From the NCBI RefSeq assembly GCF_001940245.1, contig NZ_MJIG01000001.1, forward strand, positions 186,001 to 250,000: a stretch of 64,000 nucleotides of DNA, written 5' to 3'. The stretch is from Anaerostipes sp. 992a (GTDB lineage Bacteria; Bacillota; Clostridia; Lachnospirales; Lachnospiraceae). Shown here one piece after another: positions 52,422-61,554 of the stretch; position 1 is the stretch's first letter, and every line of letters begins with the position of its first letter. The notes below the pieces were generated by a model. The model did no database searches. It saw only the letters and a program-made list of their open reading frames with translations, and was not told the origin of the DNA. Made by a program: the position numbers and the translations under genes.

Positions 52422-53780
52422 ATGAGCACATTAAGAACAGCATTACCAGAAATCGTTACCGCAACTGTACCAGGACCAAAAGCACAGGAAGTGATCGCAA
52501 GAAGAAAAGAAGCCATTCCAAATGCCATTGGATGTGCTTATCCAGTTGTCATCGAAAAAGGTGACGGAGCCATGATTCAGGATGTGGATGGCAATAAATT
52601 CTTAGACTGGATTGGAGGCGTAGGTGTCTTAAATGCAGGATTTACTCATCCAGAAGTGGTAGAAGCAGTAAAGGCTCAGGCAGAAAAGTATTTTCATGGA
52701 ATGCAGAATATCGTAACCCATGAGGGCTATGTGGCATTAGCAGAGAAGATGAATGAAATTGTACCAGTAAGAGGGGATAAGAAAAAGACCTTCTTCGCCA
52801 ACAGTGGTGCAGAAGCAGATGAAAATGCAGTAAAAGTTGCAAAAGCATATACAAAACGACCAAATATTATCGTATTCTCTGGAGCATTTCATGGTAGAAC
52901 CATGTTGACCATGAGCATGACATCCAAAAAAGCATATGCAGTTGGTATGGGACCATTCCCAGACGGTGTATACCGTGCACAGTTCCCATATCTTTATAGA
53001 AAACCAGAAGGAATGCCAGAAGAAGCAGCCATTGCATATTATGCAGAGACTATCGAAAAGGTCTTCGAAGAATGCTCACCAGCACAGTATGTGGCAGCCA
53101 TTGTAGTAGAACCATTACAGGGGGAAGGTGGGTTCATTCCAGCGCCGATCGAATGGGTAAAAGCAGTTCGCAAGATCTGTGATGAACATGGCATCTTATT
53201 AGTTGCTGATGAAGTGCAGACAGGATTCTGCCGTACAGGAAAAATGTTCGCATCTGAATATTGGGCAGAAGCAGGAGCAGCACCGGATATTATGACAAGT
53301 GCAAAATCCATCGCAGCAGGCCTTCCATTATCTGCGATTACAGCAAGAGAAGAAATTATGGATGCAGTACTCCCAGGAACCATTGGAGGAACATTCTCAG
53401 GAAATCCACTGGCTTGTGCAGCAGCATTGAAGGTAATTGAAATTATGCAGAGAGATGATTTTGCAGGACGTTCCATGGAAATCGGCAAAAAGGTGATGAG
53501 ACGTTATGGTGAATGGAAAGAAAAATATGAAGTAGTCGGTGATGTCCGTGGATTAGGAGGTATGATCGGTTTGGAATTTGTAAAAGACAAAGCAAGCAAA
53601 GAGCCAAATGCAGAGATCGTAAAAGCCATTGTACAGGAAGCTGCTCAGCATGGATTGATGGTGGAAAATGCAGGTATTTATGGAAATGTCATTCGTTTCT
53701 TAGCACCATTGGTTATGACAGATGAACAGCTAGAAGCAGGACTTACCATTTTAGAAAATGCCATCAAAGCCTGCATGTAG
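52422..53780 (+). CDS. gabT: 4-Aminobutyrate aminotransferase (class III)
   Basis: This PLP enzyme moves the amino group of 4-aminobutyrate to 2-oxoglutarate or similar acceptor and yields succinate semialdehyde. The 452-residue protein has the class III features NSGAEADENAVKVAKAYT near residue 128, FHGRTMLTMSMTSK near residue 152, the Asp of LLVADEVQTGFCRTGK near residue 263, and the PLP lysine in SAKSIAAGLPLSA near residue 292. AAAGGAGCAAGGATT precedes the start. Next, 18 bases on, is 4-hydroxybutyrate dehydrogenase, so the pair turns GABA into 4-hydroxybutyrate. Confidence 0.9.
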   Translation: MSTLRTALPEIVTATVPGPKAQEVIARRKEAIPNAIGCAYPVVIEKGDGAMIQDVDGNKFLDWIGGVGVLNAGFTHPEVVEAVKAQAEKYFHGMQNIVTHEGYVALAEKMNEIVPVRGDKKKTFFANSGAEADENAVKVAKAYTKRPNIIVFSGAFHGRTMLTMSMTSKKAYAVGMGPFPDGVYRAQFPYLYRKPEGMPEEAAIAYYAETIEKVFEECSPAQYVAAIVVEPLQGEGGFIPAPIEWVKAVRKICDEHGILLVADEVQTGFCRTGKMFASEYWAEAGAAPDIMTSAKSIAAGLPLSAITAREEIMDAVLPGTIGGTFSGNPLACAAALKVIEIMQRDDFAGRSMEIGKKVMRRYGEWKEKYEVVGDVRGLGGMIGLEFVKDKASKEPNAEIVKAIVQEAAQHGLMVENAGIYGNVIRFLAPLVMTDEQLEAGLTILENAIKACM

Positions 53781-53798
53781 AATGAGAAAGGAAAAAAG

Positions 53799-54917
53799 AT
53801 GAAACAGTTTAGCGTGATACCCGTCATAAAAATGATGGACACAGTAGAAGAGTTTACAAAAGAATATAGCATGGATAAAAAAGATCTGGTGTTTGTCAGT
53901 GGATCTGTTTATAAAAGATTTGGCTCCCTGTTATCCAGGGAAGGAATTCATATTGTAAATTTTGCCAATTATCCAAAAGGAGAGCCGACAGACCTTTTAG
54001 TAGAAGGAATCTGTAAGGAAATAGCAGGAATTGATTATGACCGTGTCATTGCTATTGGAGGCGGAACCGTCATCGATGTGGCTAAATTGTTTTCTCTGGA
54101 AAAAGTTTCTCCCGTTGTGGATCTATTCCAAAAGAAGATTCCTGCCATCCGAAGCAAAAAGCTGGTATTGATTCCAACGACCTGTGGAACAGGAAGTGAG
54201 GTGACCAATATCTCCATTCTGGAGCTGACTACAATTAACAGTAAGTTCGGACTTGCAGTAGATGAACTTTATGCTGATGAAGCAGTACTGATACCAGAGC
54301 TGGTAAAGGACATTCCGTTAAAATTCTTTGCCACAAGTGCCATCGATGCGTTGATTCATTCCATCGAATCCTATACATCGCCAAAAGCAAATGCATTCAC
54401 TCAGGCATATTCTCTGCAGGCAATGTCTATGATCTTAAAGGGATTTCAGGCAGTAGCCAAAGGCGGAGATGAGGCTAAGAGAAGGCTTGCCGGAAATTTC
54501 CTATATGCTTCCTGCATGGCAGGGATTGCATTTGGAAATGCTGGCTGTGCAGCCGTTCATGCCATGAGCTACCCGTTGGGAGCAACGCATCATGTGCCAC
54601 ATGGGGAAGCCAACTATGCTATGTTCACCGGAGTATATAAGACCTATCAGGCGATAGATCCAGATGGAGCCATTAAGGATTTAAATGCATTCCTGGCGGA
54701 TATTTTAAGCTGCGAGAGCGATCAGATTTATGTTGCCATTGAGGCTTTACTGGATCAGATTCTTCCGAAAAAGGCATTGCATGAATACGGTGTGACACAG
54801 GAAGAACTGGTCACCTATACCGAAACAGTCATGACACAGCAGACCAGACTGATGAATAACAATTATGTAGAGCTGGATGGGGAGACAGTAATGGAGATTT
54901 ATCAGTCCTTGTTTTAA
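53799..54917 (+). CDS. 4hbD: 4-Hydroxybutyrate dehydrogenase (iron-containing alcohol dehydrogenase family)
   Basis: The 372-residue enzyme reduces succinate semialdehyde to 4-hydroxybutyrate with NAD(P)H. The iron-ADH family marks are the nucleotide motif AIGGGTVIDVAKLF near residue 86, TTCGTGSEVTN near residue 128, and metal ligands in HSIESYTSPKANAFTQAYSL near residue 188 and GATHHVPHGEANYAMFT near residue 264. The pairing with gabT matches the clostridial route from GABA towards butyrate, so that role is preferred over a generic alcohol dehydrogenase. GAAAGGAAAAAAG lies before the start. Confidence 0.87.
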   Translation: MKQFSVIPVIKMMDTVEEFTKEYSMDKKDLVFVSGSVYKRFGSLLSREGIHIVNFANYPKGEPTDLLVEGICKEIAGIDYDRVIAIGGGTVIDVAKLFSLEKVSPVVDLFQKKIPAIRSKKLVLIPTTCGTGSEVTNISILELTTINSKFGLAVDELYADEAVLIPELVKDIPLKFFATSAIDALIHSIESYTSPKANAFTQAYSLQAMSMILKGFQAVAKGGDEAKRRLAGNFLYASCMAGIAFGNAGCAAVHAMSYPLGATHHVPHGEANYAMFTGVYKTYQAIDPDGAIKDLNAFLADILSCESDQIYVAIEALLDQILPKKALHEYGVTQEELVTYTETVMTQQTRLMNNNYVELDGETVMEIYQSLF

Positions 54918-54930
54918 CATAGTTGTGTAT

Positions 54931-54988
54931 AAAAAGAAAACTTCTACGAACTGGCATTTTAGATGCTGGAGTAGAAGTTTTTCTTTTC
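54931..54988. terminator. Bidirectional terminator after the GABA genes and the symporter gene
   Basis: AAAAAGAAAACTTCTAC pairs with GTAGAAGTTTTTCTTTT, leaving T tracts on both strands for the convergent genes. Confidence 0.85.
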
Positions 54989-54990
54989 TT

Positions 54991-56400
54991 TTATTTCTTT
55001 TGTTTTTCAATAAAGTTGCTTTCATAATCCTGTAAGGAAGCAACTGCCTGTCCAGATAATGGAATCAGCACAAGCATGTTGAAAATGGTCATAAGGCCGA
55101 TTCCCACATCTCCAAGATCCCATACGAAGGTATAGGTGGCAAGACCACCGATAAATAGCATGACCAGTGCCAGGATTTTATATAAGGTCTGGGAAAGCCA
55201 GTTATCTCCGAAGAGATAAGCCACATTGGATCTTGCATAGAATAAGATGCCAATGAAGGTGGAGAAGCTAAACAGCCATAAGGTAATGGCAATAAAGATG
55301 ATGCCAAATTCTCCCAGATGGTAGTGCATAGCAGTCTGCAAAAGGTCCATACCAACAAGTCCCTGAATCAGCTTCTGTGGAGCTAACAGCATGATCATGG
55401 CAGAACAGCTGCAGATGACGATGGTATCGATAAATACACCGAAAGCCTGTAACAGTCCGGCTTTTGCAGGGTGGCTGATATCGGATGCTGCGGCGGCACA
55501 TGGAGCGGAACCGGAACCGGCTTCGTTGGAGAACAGGCCTCGTTTTACCCCGTTCATTAACACGGCTCCAAATCCTCCAGCAGCAATCTGACGTATGCCA
55601 AAGGCTTCGGAAAAAATGGTTTCAAAGACAGCTGGAAGCTGTCCGATGTTTTTCAAAATAATAAAAATCGTAATGATAAAATAGCAGCTTGCCATAATCG
55701 GTACGATCACATCCAGCACTTTCACTGTTGCGTTTTTTCGAAGAACGATCACAGCCGCCACAGCTACCAGTGCGATGGTACTGTAAAGTGGTGGAATGTG
55801 AAAAGCGTTATAAAGGGAAGCAGACACCGAGTTACTGATTACCTGACTGATGCCGCACCAGCAGATCAGGCCAGAGATGGCAAAAAGTATTGCGATCAGA
55901 GAGTAACGTCGTCCACCGACTTCGCCTTTTCGCTTCTTTGTAAAAAATGCGTGAATATAATAAGCAGGACCACCGCGATATCCACCATAGAGAGGGTCCT
56001 TTTCTTTGTAAATCTGTGCAAGCGTAGCTTCTGCAAAAGCAGTGGAAGAACCAAGCAATGCGGTGATCCACATCCAGAAGACTGCACCTGCGCCTCCGGC
56101 GGAAATGGCAGCTACCACACCTACCAGATTTCCCATACCTACTCTTGTGGCGGTGGAAATGATCAATGCCTGAAGGCCGGAGATGGCATTTCCGGTGGAG
56201 CCATTGCGTTTTTCAACAGCAATTCTAAGCATTTCTGGAAATAGGCGAATGGAAACCAATCGGGTTCGTATGGTAAAAAATATACCTGCGGGTATTAAAA
56301 TTAAGATTAAGAGAGAAAGTCCGATGGAGCTTCCTCCAGGAAGAGGAATCGTGATCAGATCGCCCCAAAGGAACTGATATATGCTGGTAAATAAATTCAT
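54991..56400 (-). CDS. Sodium:amino acid symporter (AGCS family), GABA-locus paralogue
   Basis: This 469-residue AGCS carrier has the family segments QALIISTATRVGMGNLVGVV near residue 75, GGYRGGPAYYIHAFF near residue 138, and GLFSNEAGSGSAPCAAAASD near residue 284. It differs clearly from the 7.6-kb paralogue, for example TRVGMGN where the latter has TIGTGN. It lies next to GABA catabolic genes and divergent from a LysR regulator, so it may import GABA or the amino acid precursor; that is an inference. The start has GAAAGGATGATTCC. Confidence 0.92.
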   Translation of the reverse strand: MNLFTSIYQFLWGDLITIPLPGGSSIGLSLLILILIPAGIFFTIRTRLVSIRLFPEMLRIAVEKRNGSTGNAISGLQALIISTATRVGMGNLVGVVAAISAGGAGAVFWMWITALLGSSTAFAEATLAQIYKEKDPLYGGYRGGPAYYIHAFFTKKRKGEVGGRRYSLIAILFAISGLICWCGISQVISNSVSASLYNAFHIPPLYSTIALVAVAAVIVLRKNATVKVLDVIVPIMASCYFIITIFIILKNIGQLPAVFETIFSEAFGIRQIAAGGFGAVLMNGVKRGLFSNEAGSGSAPCAAAASDISHPAKAGLLQAFGVFIDTIVICSCSAMIMLLAPQKLIQGLVGMDLLQTAMHYHLGEFGIIFIAITLWLFSFSTFIGILFYARSNVAYLFGDNWLSQTLYKILALVMLFIGGLATYTFVWDLGDVGIGLMTIFNMLVLIPLSGQAVASLQDYESNFIEKQKK

Positions 56401-56520
56401 GGAATCATCCTTTCATCTTACAGTTGAGTGCATTACCTTTATAGTTTATAGTATAAGTATACATTTGTAAAATTGATAATTATAATAGTTAGAATCGAAA
56501 TATTAGATGGAGAAGAAAGT

Positions 56521-57420
56521 ATGGATATTAAGAACTTGATTACCTTTATTCATGTGGCAGAGCTTAACAGCTTTACAAAAGCAGGGGAACTGTTAGGATA
56601 TTCCCAGTCTACCGTATCTTTTCAGATCAAGCAGCTGGAAGAGGAACTGGATGCCCAGCTTTTTGAACGGATCCGTCATACGATAGCCTTGACGGATAAA
56701 GGAAGGGAAGTGCTTTCCTATGCGCATCAGATTCATCAGCTGACAAAAGAGATGGAGAATCAGATGCATTCCAAACAGCAGATCTGCGGGCACATTCGTC
56801 TGGCTATGGCAGATTCTTTATGTGACTCGTTGTTGGGAGAGGGATATGAAGAATTCCGAAGAAAATATCCGGGGATTACGCTTAAGATCATTGCCGCAGG
56901 CACCAAAGAGATGTTCCGGCTTATGAATCATAATGAAGTAGATGCCATTCTGACTTTGGATAATCATATATACAATACTGAGTATGTGATTGCAAGAGAG
57001 GAACAGGTGCAGATTCATTTTGTGGCAGGGAAGGATCATCCGTTATGCCAGAGGGAAAGTCTTTCGGTAAAAGATTTGATAGGAGAGTCCTTTCTTCTGA
57101 CGGAAAAGGGGATGAGCTATCGTAGAATTCTGGATGATCAGCTGGCTGGAATGTCTTTGGAGATTCAGCCAATATTGGAAATTGGGAGTACAAGGCTGAT
57201 CTGCGATCTGGTAGAGCAGGGAAATGGGATTTCAGTGCTTCCGGATTATGTTACAGATCGAGGTGTGCAGGAGGGCAGACTTGCCTATCTGAATATATGT
57301 GATCTGCATATTCAGGTTTGGAAGCAACTTTTGTATCATAAGGACAAATGGATTTCTCCGCAGATGAAGTCGGTGCTTGCATTTTGTATGGAGCGGGAGT
57401 TTCATGAGAAAGAAGGATAG
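56521..57420 (+). CDS. LysR-family transcriptional regulator
   Basis: The 299-residue regulator has the LysR winged helix at the N-terminus (FIHVAELNSFTKAGELLGYS, then TVSFQIKQLEEELDAQLFER) and a periplasmic-binding-type effector domain (ADSLCDSLLGEGYEEFRRKY onward; LVEQGNGISVLPDYV near residue 240). GGAGAAGAAAGT precedes the chosen start; the longer frame at 56473 has no site. It is divergent from the AGCS gene across about 120 bases that contain TATAGTATAAGTATAC, so it probably controls that symporter and perhaps the GABA genes. Confidence 0.93.
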   Translation: MDIKNLITFIHVAELNSFTKAGELLGYSQSTVSFQIKQLEEELDAQLFERIRHTIALTDKGREVLSYAHQIHQLTKEMENQMHSKQQICGHIRLAMADSLCDSLLGEGYEEFRRKYPGITLKIIAAGTKEMFRLMNHNEVDAILTLDNHIYNTEYVIAREEQVQIHFVAGKDHPLCQRESLSVKDLIGESFLLTEKGMSYRRILDDQLAGMSLEIQPILEIGSTRLICDLVEQGNGISVLPDYVTDRGVQEGRLAYLNICDLHIQVWKQLLYHKDKWISPQMKSVLAFCMEREFHEKEG

Positions 57421-57560
57421 AAATAATGGCATATTTTATGAGAAGTTTTGCAGGAATACTTGCGAAATCATAGATTATCAATTAAACTAGAATAGTTAGA
57501 CTATAAAGAGTGATGCTCGATAAGAAACAGAAAGAAAATTTGAAGAAAAGAGGAGAGATC

Positions 57561-59207
57561 ATGGATTATCAAAAGTTAGCAGATTTATTGTTTCCAGATG
57601 TAACAGCAACTATCGATGAAATGGAAGCAAAATTTCCACCTAGAAATCTGCCTGAAGGAGCACAGGTAACCCGTATGGGTCCTAGTCCGACAGGATTTAT
57701 TCATTTGGGTAACTTATATAGCGCATTGGCCGATGAAAGAATTGCTCATCAGAGCGGCGGTGTATTTTATTTACGTATAGAAGATACTGATAATAAGAGA
57801 AAAGTAGAAGGGGCAGTAGAGACGATTATCTCTGTACTTCGTTACTTTGGCATTGAGTTTGATCAGGGAGCCGGTGTGGATACCGAAGAAAGCAATGTCT
57901 ATGGACCATATTTCCAGCGCCAAAGAGCGGATATCTATCATGTATATGCGAAAGATCTGGTGGCAAGAGGACTGGCATATCCATGCTTTTGTACTGAGGA
58001 AGAAATTGCTCAGATCAAGGAAGAGCAGAAGGCTCAGAATGTAATTACCGGATACCATACGACATGGACTCGCTGTCGTGATTTGAGCTATGAAGAAGTA
58101 GAAGAAAGAGTGAAGGCAGGCATACCATATGTACTGCGTCTTCGTTCTCAGGGAAAAGAAGATCAGGAGATTATCTTCCGCGATGCTATCCGAGGAAGTA
58201 TTAAATTCCCAGAGAATATTATGGATGTAGTCATCTTAAAGAGAGATGGAATCCCTACGTATCATTTTGCACATGCCATTGATGATCATCTGATGCACAC
58301 TACACTGGTCATTCGCGGAGAGGAATGGTTATCTTCTGTTCCGACTCACGTAGAACTGCATAAGGTATTGGGATTCAAGCTTCCAAAATATGCTCATACT
58401 GCACATCTGATGAAGATGGAAAATGGAGGAAAGAGAAAATTATCTAAGAGAAAAGATCCAGAATTATCCTTAGATTATTATCGTCAGGATGGATATCATC
58501 CTCAGGGGGTAAAGGTATACTTAATGACATTGTTGAATTCCAATTTTGAGGAATGGTATGATAAGCATCCAAATGATCCGATTACAGACTTTAAGTACAG
58601 CGTAAAGAAGATGAGCCAGTCTGGTGCATTGTTTGATATTATGAAGTTGAATAACATTTGTAAAAATGAGTTTTCTAAGCTGGAACCAGAAGATATCTAT
58701 GAATTCTTATATACATGGGTAGAAACTTATCATCCAGATATGCTGAATGTCTATTTTGCAGATAAAGAGAAATTTATCAAGATTTTAGAGCTTGGTATGG
58801 GCGTGGGCAACAAACGCCGCAGAAAAGATTATATCAATGCAAAACAGATTATGAGTACGGTTCACTATTACTTTGATGAAACTTATACTCAGATCGATGA
58901 GCAGAAGTATGATGATGAGACGGTAAAGGCAGTGCTTGAAGCATATTTAGAAGGCTATGATCACAACGATGATGCTAATACATGGTTCAATAAGTTAAAG
59001 GAGATTGGAGAGAGCTTAGGATTTACAGGTAATATGAAAGAATATAAGAAGAATCCAGATGCATATAAAGGAAATGTTTCTCATATTGCAGAAATTATCC
59101 GTATTGCCACTACTGGACAGGCAAGCTCACCAGATCAGTGGACCATCTATCACATCATGGGCGAAGAGATGATGCGAAAACGAATTGAAAATTTTTTAAA
59201 TAAATAA
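57561..59207 (+). CDS. gltX: Glutamyl-tRNA synthetase
   Basis: GltX charges tRNA-Glu. The 548-residue class I synthetase has the HIGH-type motif GPSPTGFIHLGNLYSALADE near residue 37 and the KMSKS-type loop GGKRKLSKRKDPELSLDYY near residue 290. The zinc-like Cys in YPCFCTEEEI is near residue 140. The length and HLGN/KLSKRK forms are typical of the clostridial type. The start MDYQKL follows AAGAGGAGAGATC; the frame opens 17 codons earlier without a site. A terminator follows. Confidence 0.97.
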   Translation: MDYQKLADLLFPDVTATIDEMEAKFPPRNLPEGAQVTRMGPSPTGFIHLGNLYSALADERIAHQSGGVFYLRIEDTDNKRKVEGAVETIISVLRYFGIEFDQGAGVDTEESNVYGPYFQRQRADIYHVYAKDLVARGLAYPCFCTEEEIAQIKEEQKAQNVITGYHTTWTRCRDLSYEEVEERVKAGIPYVLRLRSQGKEDQEIIFRDAIRGSIKFPENIMDVVILKRDGIPTYHFAHAIDDHLMHTTLVIRGEEWLSSVPTHVELHKVLGFKLPKYAHTAHLMKMENGGKRKLSKRKDPELSLDYYRQDGYHPQGVKVYLMTLLNSNFEEWYDKHPNDPITDFKYSVKKMSQSGALFDIMKLNNICKNEFSKLEPEDIYEFLYTWVETYHPDMLNVYFADKEKFIKILELGMGVGNKRRRKDYINAKQIMSTVHYYFDETYTQIDEQKYDDETVKAVLEAYLEGYDHNDDANTWFNKLKEIGESLGFTGNMKEYKKNPDAYKGNVSHIAEIIRIATTGQASSPDQWTIYHIMGEEMMRKRIENFLNK

Positions 59208-59220
59208 TTTTCGAAAGCAA

Positions 59221-59273
59221 GAGCTTTCGCTGGTGCAGAACGCAGATGCAGCATCAGTGAAAGCTCATTTTTG
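59221..59273 (+). terminator. Terminator after gltX
   Basis: GAGCTTTCGCTGGTGC pairs with GCATCAGTGAAAGCTC, followed by ATTTTTG. Confidence 0.85.
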
Positions 59274-59274
59274 T

Positions 59275-60453
59275 CTATGAATATGGAATTTGAAGATAGT
59301 CTTGAATCGTATAAGCAAGATAAAGCAAAAAACATGTTTCGTTATCATCGATGGATACGGGAAGTAACGCTCGGATTTTTTTGATCCGATAATTTATGGT
59401 ATTTCTGTGGCAGGTCATTTTGGCAGCTACCTGCTGGATGCTTCCGCCATATTTAATATAATAATAGAGAGTTTTGGCGTAATCGCTGTTGTGTATACCA
59501 TCGTATTCCAATAATGGGCCCAATTGTTCATGATAATAATCTACCAGTAGTTTTCGGTCAGAAACAGAAAATAAGATCTTATAAATGCCAAGGGCTGAAA
59601 AGTGAGCAATGGCCAGATGATAATATTGGGCATAGGAAAGCGCTGCCAGGGCGCGGGAATAACCAGTGGATAACTGAATCAGCTCTTGAACGGAGGAGCC
59701 TACACCGATGTGCCAGAAAGCCTCGGGGAAAGTCTGATGGTATAGATGGCTCAGTTCTTCAATGATTCTGCCGACTTCTTCTTCGGAATGATTATGAAGG
59801 AAGAGAAGGAACTGCTGGTTCATTGAAAAGAAGAAATCGGTCGTCTTTCGATTTCCAAAATAATTGTTGGTAATGAGGAAAAGCTTTCTTTCAAAGGAAG
59901 CGGCATCCATGTGTGGAAAGGAAACATCCATAACAGCTATGTGATAGGTGTCTTTTGGATGGTAACCATGAGATTCTAACAGAGGAAGATGCCTTGCAAA
60001 ATGCTCAGAAGAGTAAAAAAGGGATTGAATGGCCTCTGTCAGCATATCGTTTCTCTGGGATTCCTTAAAAATACGATTGCAGTAATCTTGAGTCAGGTCC
60101 GCAATGTGAATTTCCCAAGGCATTAAGAAAAGAGGCAGCTGTGCCTCATTGCAAAAATCCAGAATTTCCCGGGTGAGATGTTCCGGGAATAGATGCTTTC
60201 CGATATTTAAAATAAGTCCGCAGCAATGGCATTTTTTTACAGCATGGACCAGATGAAGGATCCAATCGGGATCCTGGTGAATAAACATACCAGTGGTAAT
60301 AACTAATTCTCCACCGCGCAAAAAATCCTCGTTCATATCCTCTGCCAGATAGACCCAAAGTACGGATTGGGATAATCCCTCTTTTCCGGCAATCAACTGA
60401 AGCTTATAGATATCCTTTGAAGTATGGAATAAATCGGATAATAAGATGGCCAT
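59275..60453 (-). CDS. PucR-family transcriptional regulator
   Basis: The 392-residue protein has the PucR N-terminal domain (LSDLFHTSKDIYKLQLIAGK; GELVITTGMFIHQDPDWILH) and a C-terminal helix-turn-helix of PucR type (YYIKYGGSIQQVAAKMTCHR followed by NTINYRIKKI) near residue 340. PucR proteins govern purine or amino acid catabolism and respond to metabolites. The start has GAGGAGAGCGATTTT. It reads away from the aquaglyceroporin gene, 227 bases apart, so a regulatory link to that gene is possible; unproven. Confidence 0.9.
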   Translation of the reverse strand: MAILLSDLFHTSKDIYKLQLIAGKEGLSQSVLWVYLAEDMNEDFLRGGELVITTGMFIHQDPDWILHLVHAVKKCHCCGLILNIGKHLFPEHLTREILDFCNEAQLPLFLMPWEIHIADLTQDYCNRIFKESQRNDMLTEAIQSLFYSSEHFARHLPLLESHGYHPKDTYHIAVMDVSFPHMDAASFERKLFLITNNYFGNRKTTDFFFSMNQQFLLFLHNHSEEEVGRIIEELSHLYHQTFPEAFWHIGVGSSVQELIQLSTGYSRALAALSYAQYYHLAIAHFSALGIYKILFSVSDRKLLVDYYHEQLGPLLEYDGIHNSDYAKTLYYYIKYGGSIQQVAAKMTCHRNTINYRIKKIRALLPVSIDDNETCFLLYLAYTIQDYLQIPYS

Positions 60454-60565
60454 AAAATCGCTCTCCTCTTTTTTTCAATTATTATAGTATATTTTGTGGG
60501 GATATGACAAGGGAGCAGGGGATGGGGAATTTTTTTCTTTATTCCTTTATTATCGAAAGAAAACC

Positions 60566-60656
60566 GGTATTTTCACTAAAAAAAAGCAAAAAAATAAAGA
60601 CTTTTTGGGAGATATGTGATACACTTGACTTAACAAAGCAGCGAAGGTATTTTCAC
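60566..60656 (+). promoter_or_regulatory. Aquaglyceroporin upstream region with direct repeat
   Basis: GGTATTTTCAC occurs twice, at 60566-60576 and 60646-60656, 80 bases apart. A possible promoter, TTGACT with TATTTT 17 bases on, overlaps the second copy. These could be regulator sites, or chance. Confidence 0.35.
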
Positions 60657-60680
60657 ATATGAGGAGAAGGAGGGACTATT

Positions 60681-61394
60681 ATGTTACCATATCTAGCTGA
60701 GTTTTTAGGAACTATGATGTTGATCGTTCTTGGGGATGGCGTTGTAGCGAATGTTAACTTGAACAAGTCTGGTATGAAAGGTGGGGGATCTGTTCAGGTA
60801 ACGCTTGCATGGGGGCTTGCGGTTTTGATTCCTGCATGTATCTTCGGAGCAGCATCTGGAGCAAGTTTTAATCCGGCACTTACCATTGCTTTGGCAGCAA
60901 TTGGAAGCTTTTCATGGTCTATGGTACCTGGCTATATCGTAGCTCAGGTAGCAGGTGCTTTTGTTGGGGCTTGTATCGTTTATATCCTTTATCTGGGACA
61001 GTTTGATGCGACAGATGATCCAGCAACAAAACGTGGAGTATTCTGTACAGCGCCATCTATCCGCAATTTTGGATTAAACTTTATAAGTGAAGCAATTGGA
61101 ACATTTATTCTTGTGTTTGCAATTCTCGGTATTGGCAATGTAGGTGGAGCAGGAACCGTTGGCGTTGATAAGCTGTTTGTATTTGGAATCATCGTATCTA
61201 TCGGTATGTCTCTTGGTGGTCTGACTGGATATGCAATTAATCCGGCTCGTGACTTTGGACCACGTCTTGCACATGCAATATTACCGATCAAAGGAAAGGG
61301 AGATTCTGATTTCGCATATGGAATCATTCCAATTATTGGACCAATTGTCGGTGCACTTGCAGCAGCATTTGTTTACCAGGCGATTCCATGGTAG
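60681..61394 (+). CDS. glpF: MIP-family aquaglyceroporin (glycerol facilitator)
   Basis: This 237-residue channel has both NPA boxes: ASFNPALTIALAA near residue 65 and AINPARDFGPR near residue 190. The Asp after the second NPA (NPARD) is typical of glycerol-permeable members. Six spans are visible. AGAAGGAGGGACTATT is before the start. A glycerol kinase gene lies at 34.6 kb, outside this transcription unit, so glycerol use is split between two loci. Ended by a terminator at 61438. Confidence 0.93.
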   Translation: MLPYLAEFLGTMMLIVLGDGVVANVNLNKSGMKGGGSVQVTLAWGLAVLIPACIFGAASGASFNPALTIALAAIGSFSWSMVPGYIVAQVAGAFVGACIVYILYLGQFDATDDPATKRGVFCTAPSIRNFGLNFISEAIGTFILVFAILGIGNVGGAGTVGVDKLFVFGIIVSIGMSLGGLTGYAINPARDFGPRLAHAILPIKGKGDSDFAYGIIPIIGPIVGALAAAFVYQAIPW

Positions 61395-61437
61395 AATGGA
61401 CCAAGTTACATCATAATTTTTATAATGAATCGGGGGA

Positions 61438-61472
61438 GGACCAGATAAGTTTCGACTTGTCTGGTCTTTTAA
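61438..61472 (+). terminator. Terminator after glpF
   Basis: GACCAGATAAGT pairs with ACTTGTCTGGTC and is followed by TTTT. Confidence 0.88.
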
Positions 61473-61554
61473 AGTGTAAGAAAATTCAGCATAGATATTT
61501 TGTGGATTAGTGCTATAATAGAAACAGCATGTAGAAAGAAAGGGTATGACGAAT

